Source: an uncultured Christensenellaceae bacterium (lineage in GTDB: Bacteria > Bacillota > Clostridia > Christensenellales > Christensenellaceae). From it: a stretch of 5,941 nt of DNA. Location: assembly GCA_934555865.1 (NCBI GenBank), contig CAKTFI010000065.1, positions 1 through 5,941 on the forward strand. The letters are read 5' to 3'. Shown piece after piece: positions 5,008 through 5,941 of the stretch. Under the pieces are notes generated by a model. That model made no database searches, was not told the DNA's origin, and was given only the letters and a program-made list of their open reading frames with translations. The first letter of the stretch is position 1. Every line of letters starts with the position of its first letter. The position numbers and the translations under genes were made by a program.

Positions 5008-5739
5008 TCACAGCGCCGCATAGCGCTGCTTTAGCATGTCCAGTTCCTCTGCCTTAGTGCAGGCATACCAGTGCCCGGGGATGTACCAGGCGAAATCCGT
5101 CTCCTCCAGCCAGGCGATGAAGCGCTCCAGCCGCCGCTTGTCATAGGTCCCGTCGCCGTCGTAGAAGTCCTCGCCGTCGGCATCGCCGCCAAAGAGGACG
5201 CCCTCCTCCGGCACGAGGACGAGCAGGCCGTCGCGGCTGTGCGGCGTGTCCATCGGGATCAGGCGGCAGTGCAGCCCGCCGAGGTCCAGCACCTTTTCCC
5301 CCGCAATGGTCAGATCGGGGCGCTTGACACGGATCTCGGACAGATCCGGGTATTCAAGGCGGATCCTTTCATCGCAGAACGGGATCTCCTCCCCGCTCTC
5401 CAGCCGCGCCGCCATGGCCTCGGGCGTCCATGCCCAGCGGCGCACGCGGTCGAGCACCGCCGCCGTCTCCTGCGAGGCGACAGTCTTTGCGTGCACGGCG
5501 CACATGCCAAAGGTATGGTCCCAGTGCCAATGCGTGATCGCGGCATAGGCCGGCGGCATGGCCGCGAATTTCGAGAGCTGCTGCCGGTATTCCCGCACAT
5601 GCCGCGGCGAATTGCCCGCATCGATCATGATCGCCTGCCGCTTGCCGCAGACATACCCGAGGTTCGGGCGGTCCGTCGCCTCCGAAAACGCGAGGTAGCC
5701 CACCCGCGGCGTCTGCCAGATCCATTCCGCTTGCGGCAT
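5008..5739 (-). CDS. MBL-fold metallo-hydrolase
   Basis: A 243-residue protein of the metallo-beta-lactamase fold. The metal motif is complete: His70, His72, Asp74 and His75 in THWHWDH, His167 in MDTPHSRDG, Asp186 in LFGGDAD, and His223 in IPGHW. This predicts a two-metal hydrolase. The N-terminal strands NLGYV and AIMIDAG (36-42) are typical. The substrate is unknown; this broad family includes thioesterase, lactonase and nuclease relatives, and nothing here points to true beta-lactamase activity. There is no signal peptide, so it is likely cytoplasmic. The start is supported by GGGGAGG at 5749-5755, nine bases upstream, with a second AGGAG closer in. It is the first gene of a two-gene minus-strand operon with the SDR gene. 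A 6-bp GC hairpin (5760-5765 with 5773-5778) sits just upstream of the ribosome binding site. Confidence 0.9.
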   Translation of the reverse strand: MPQAEWIWQTPRVGYLAFSEATDRPNLGYVCGKRQAIMIDAGNSPRHVREYRQQLSKFAAMPPAYAAITHWHWDHTFGMCAVHAKTVASQETAAVLDRVRRWAWTPEAMAARLESGEEIPFCDERIRLEYPDLSEIRVKRPDLTIAGEKVLDLGGLHCRLIPMDTPHSRDGLLVLVPEEGVLFGGDADGEDFYDGDGTYDKRRLERFIAWLEETDFAWYIPGHWYACTKAEELDMLKQRYAAL

Positions 5740-5791
5740 TCTCCTCTTCCTCCCCTCTGCCGCGCATTTTCCGCGCGGGCCGATTGAAAAT

Positions 5792-5800
5792 ATTTTATCA
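5792..5800 (-). promoter_or_regulatory. Possible extended -10 promoter for the MBL-SDR operon
   Basis: On the minus strand TGATAAAAT (5800-5792) fits an extended -10 element (TG, one base, then TAAAAT). No good -35 is found at the usual distance; the best candidate, TTCAAG, is too far. The site lies about 50 bases before the MBL start in an AT-rich patch shared with the divergent tRNA-Ser promoter. Confidence 0.4.
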
Positions 5801-5818
5801 CACTTTTGGCAAAACGAC

Positions 5819-5847
5819 TTGAATTTTACAAAAATATCTGCTAGAAT
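5819..5847 (+). promoter_or_regulatory. Promoter of tRNA-Ser
   Basis: TTGAAT (5819-5824) is followed after 17 bases by TAGAAT (5842-5847), with TGC directly before the -10, giving an extended -10 as well. Expected transcription start is near 5854, about ten bases before the mature tRNA. Confidence 0.78.
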
Positions 5848-5864
5848 TTCTATACATTCTCTAT

Positions 5865-5941
5865 GGAGAGTTGTCCGAGTGGTCGAAGGTGCAGCACTCG
5901 AAATGCTGTGTTCCCAAAAGGAACCTAGGGTTCGAATCCCT
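5865..5941 (+). tRNA. tRNA-Ser (anticodon CGA), 3' end missing
   Basis: A class II tRNA. The acceptor 5' strand GGAGAGT starts at 5865, followed by TG and a serine-type D arm (TCCGAGTGGTCGAAGG). The anticodon stem CAGCA/TGCTG encloses the loop CTCGAAA, giving anticodon CGA. A long variable arm GTTCC-CAAAA-GGAAC follows, then the T arm with GGGTTCGAATCCC. The window ends before the 3' acceptor strand and CCA. Anticodon CGA reads UCG only. Confidence 0.95.

Noticed and set aside
5008..5739. Beta-lactam resistance role for the MBL-fold protein
   Set aside because: The motifs show only the general metallo-hydrolase fold, there is no signal peptide, and nothing specific to beta-lactamases is visible.

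Overview
The window is GC-rich chromosomal DNA that looks like a Clostridia-type Firmicute. The evidence is strong AGGAGG-like ribosome binding sites, sigma-A type promoters with 17-18 base spacers, T-rich intrinsic terminators, a VanW-family cell-surface protein and a small DUF378 membrane protein. No genus can be fixed from the sequence alone. Nothing here looks like a phage, insertion sequence, CRISPR array or defence system; most of it is ordinary chromosome with housekeeping genes at both edges.

Left edge (1-302, minus strand): the first 25 codons of tuf (elongation factor Tu) lie downstream of a tRNA-Gly with anticodon CCC, which has its own good promoter at 274-302. The tuf start is easy to miss because only 77 bases are present.

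Region 355-2061: a large minus-strand gene encodes a membrane-anchored VanW-family protein, probably acting on or binding peptidoglycan. The usual cysteine of its VanW motif is replaced by serine. Its promoter lies back to back with a plus-strand promoter, and an inverted repeat spans both -35 boxes.

Region 2113-3610 (plus strand): an 87-residue protein of unknown function and a two-helix DUF378 membrane protein form a short unit closed by a terminator. They are followed closely by a flavin reductase-like FMN protein and a blasticidin-S-deaminase-like member of the cytidine deaminase superfamily, which look translationally linked. A strong bidirectional terminator at 3738-3774 separates these genes from convergent minus-strand genes. 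The adjoining 300 bases (3792-4100) hold nothing I can identify.

Region 4101-5739 (minus strand): a two-gene operon encodes an MBL-fold metallo-hydrolase and then an NAD(P)-binding SDR-family (epimerase/dehydratase-like) protein. The substrate of neither can be read from sequence.

Right edge (5819-5941, plus strand): a tRNA-Ser with anticodon CGA behind a clear promoter; its 3' acceptor end lies outside the window.

No convincing new biological system is visible. The items most worth a second look are the cysteine-to-serine change in the VanW protein, the blasticidin-S-deaminase-like enzyme next to a flavin reductase, the shared divergent promoter with its inverted repeat, and the unexplained 3792-4100 spacer.
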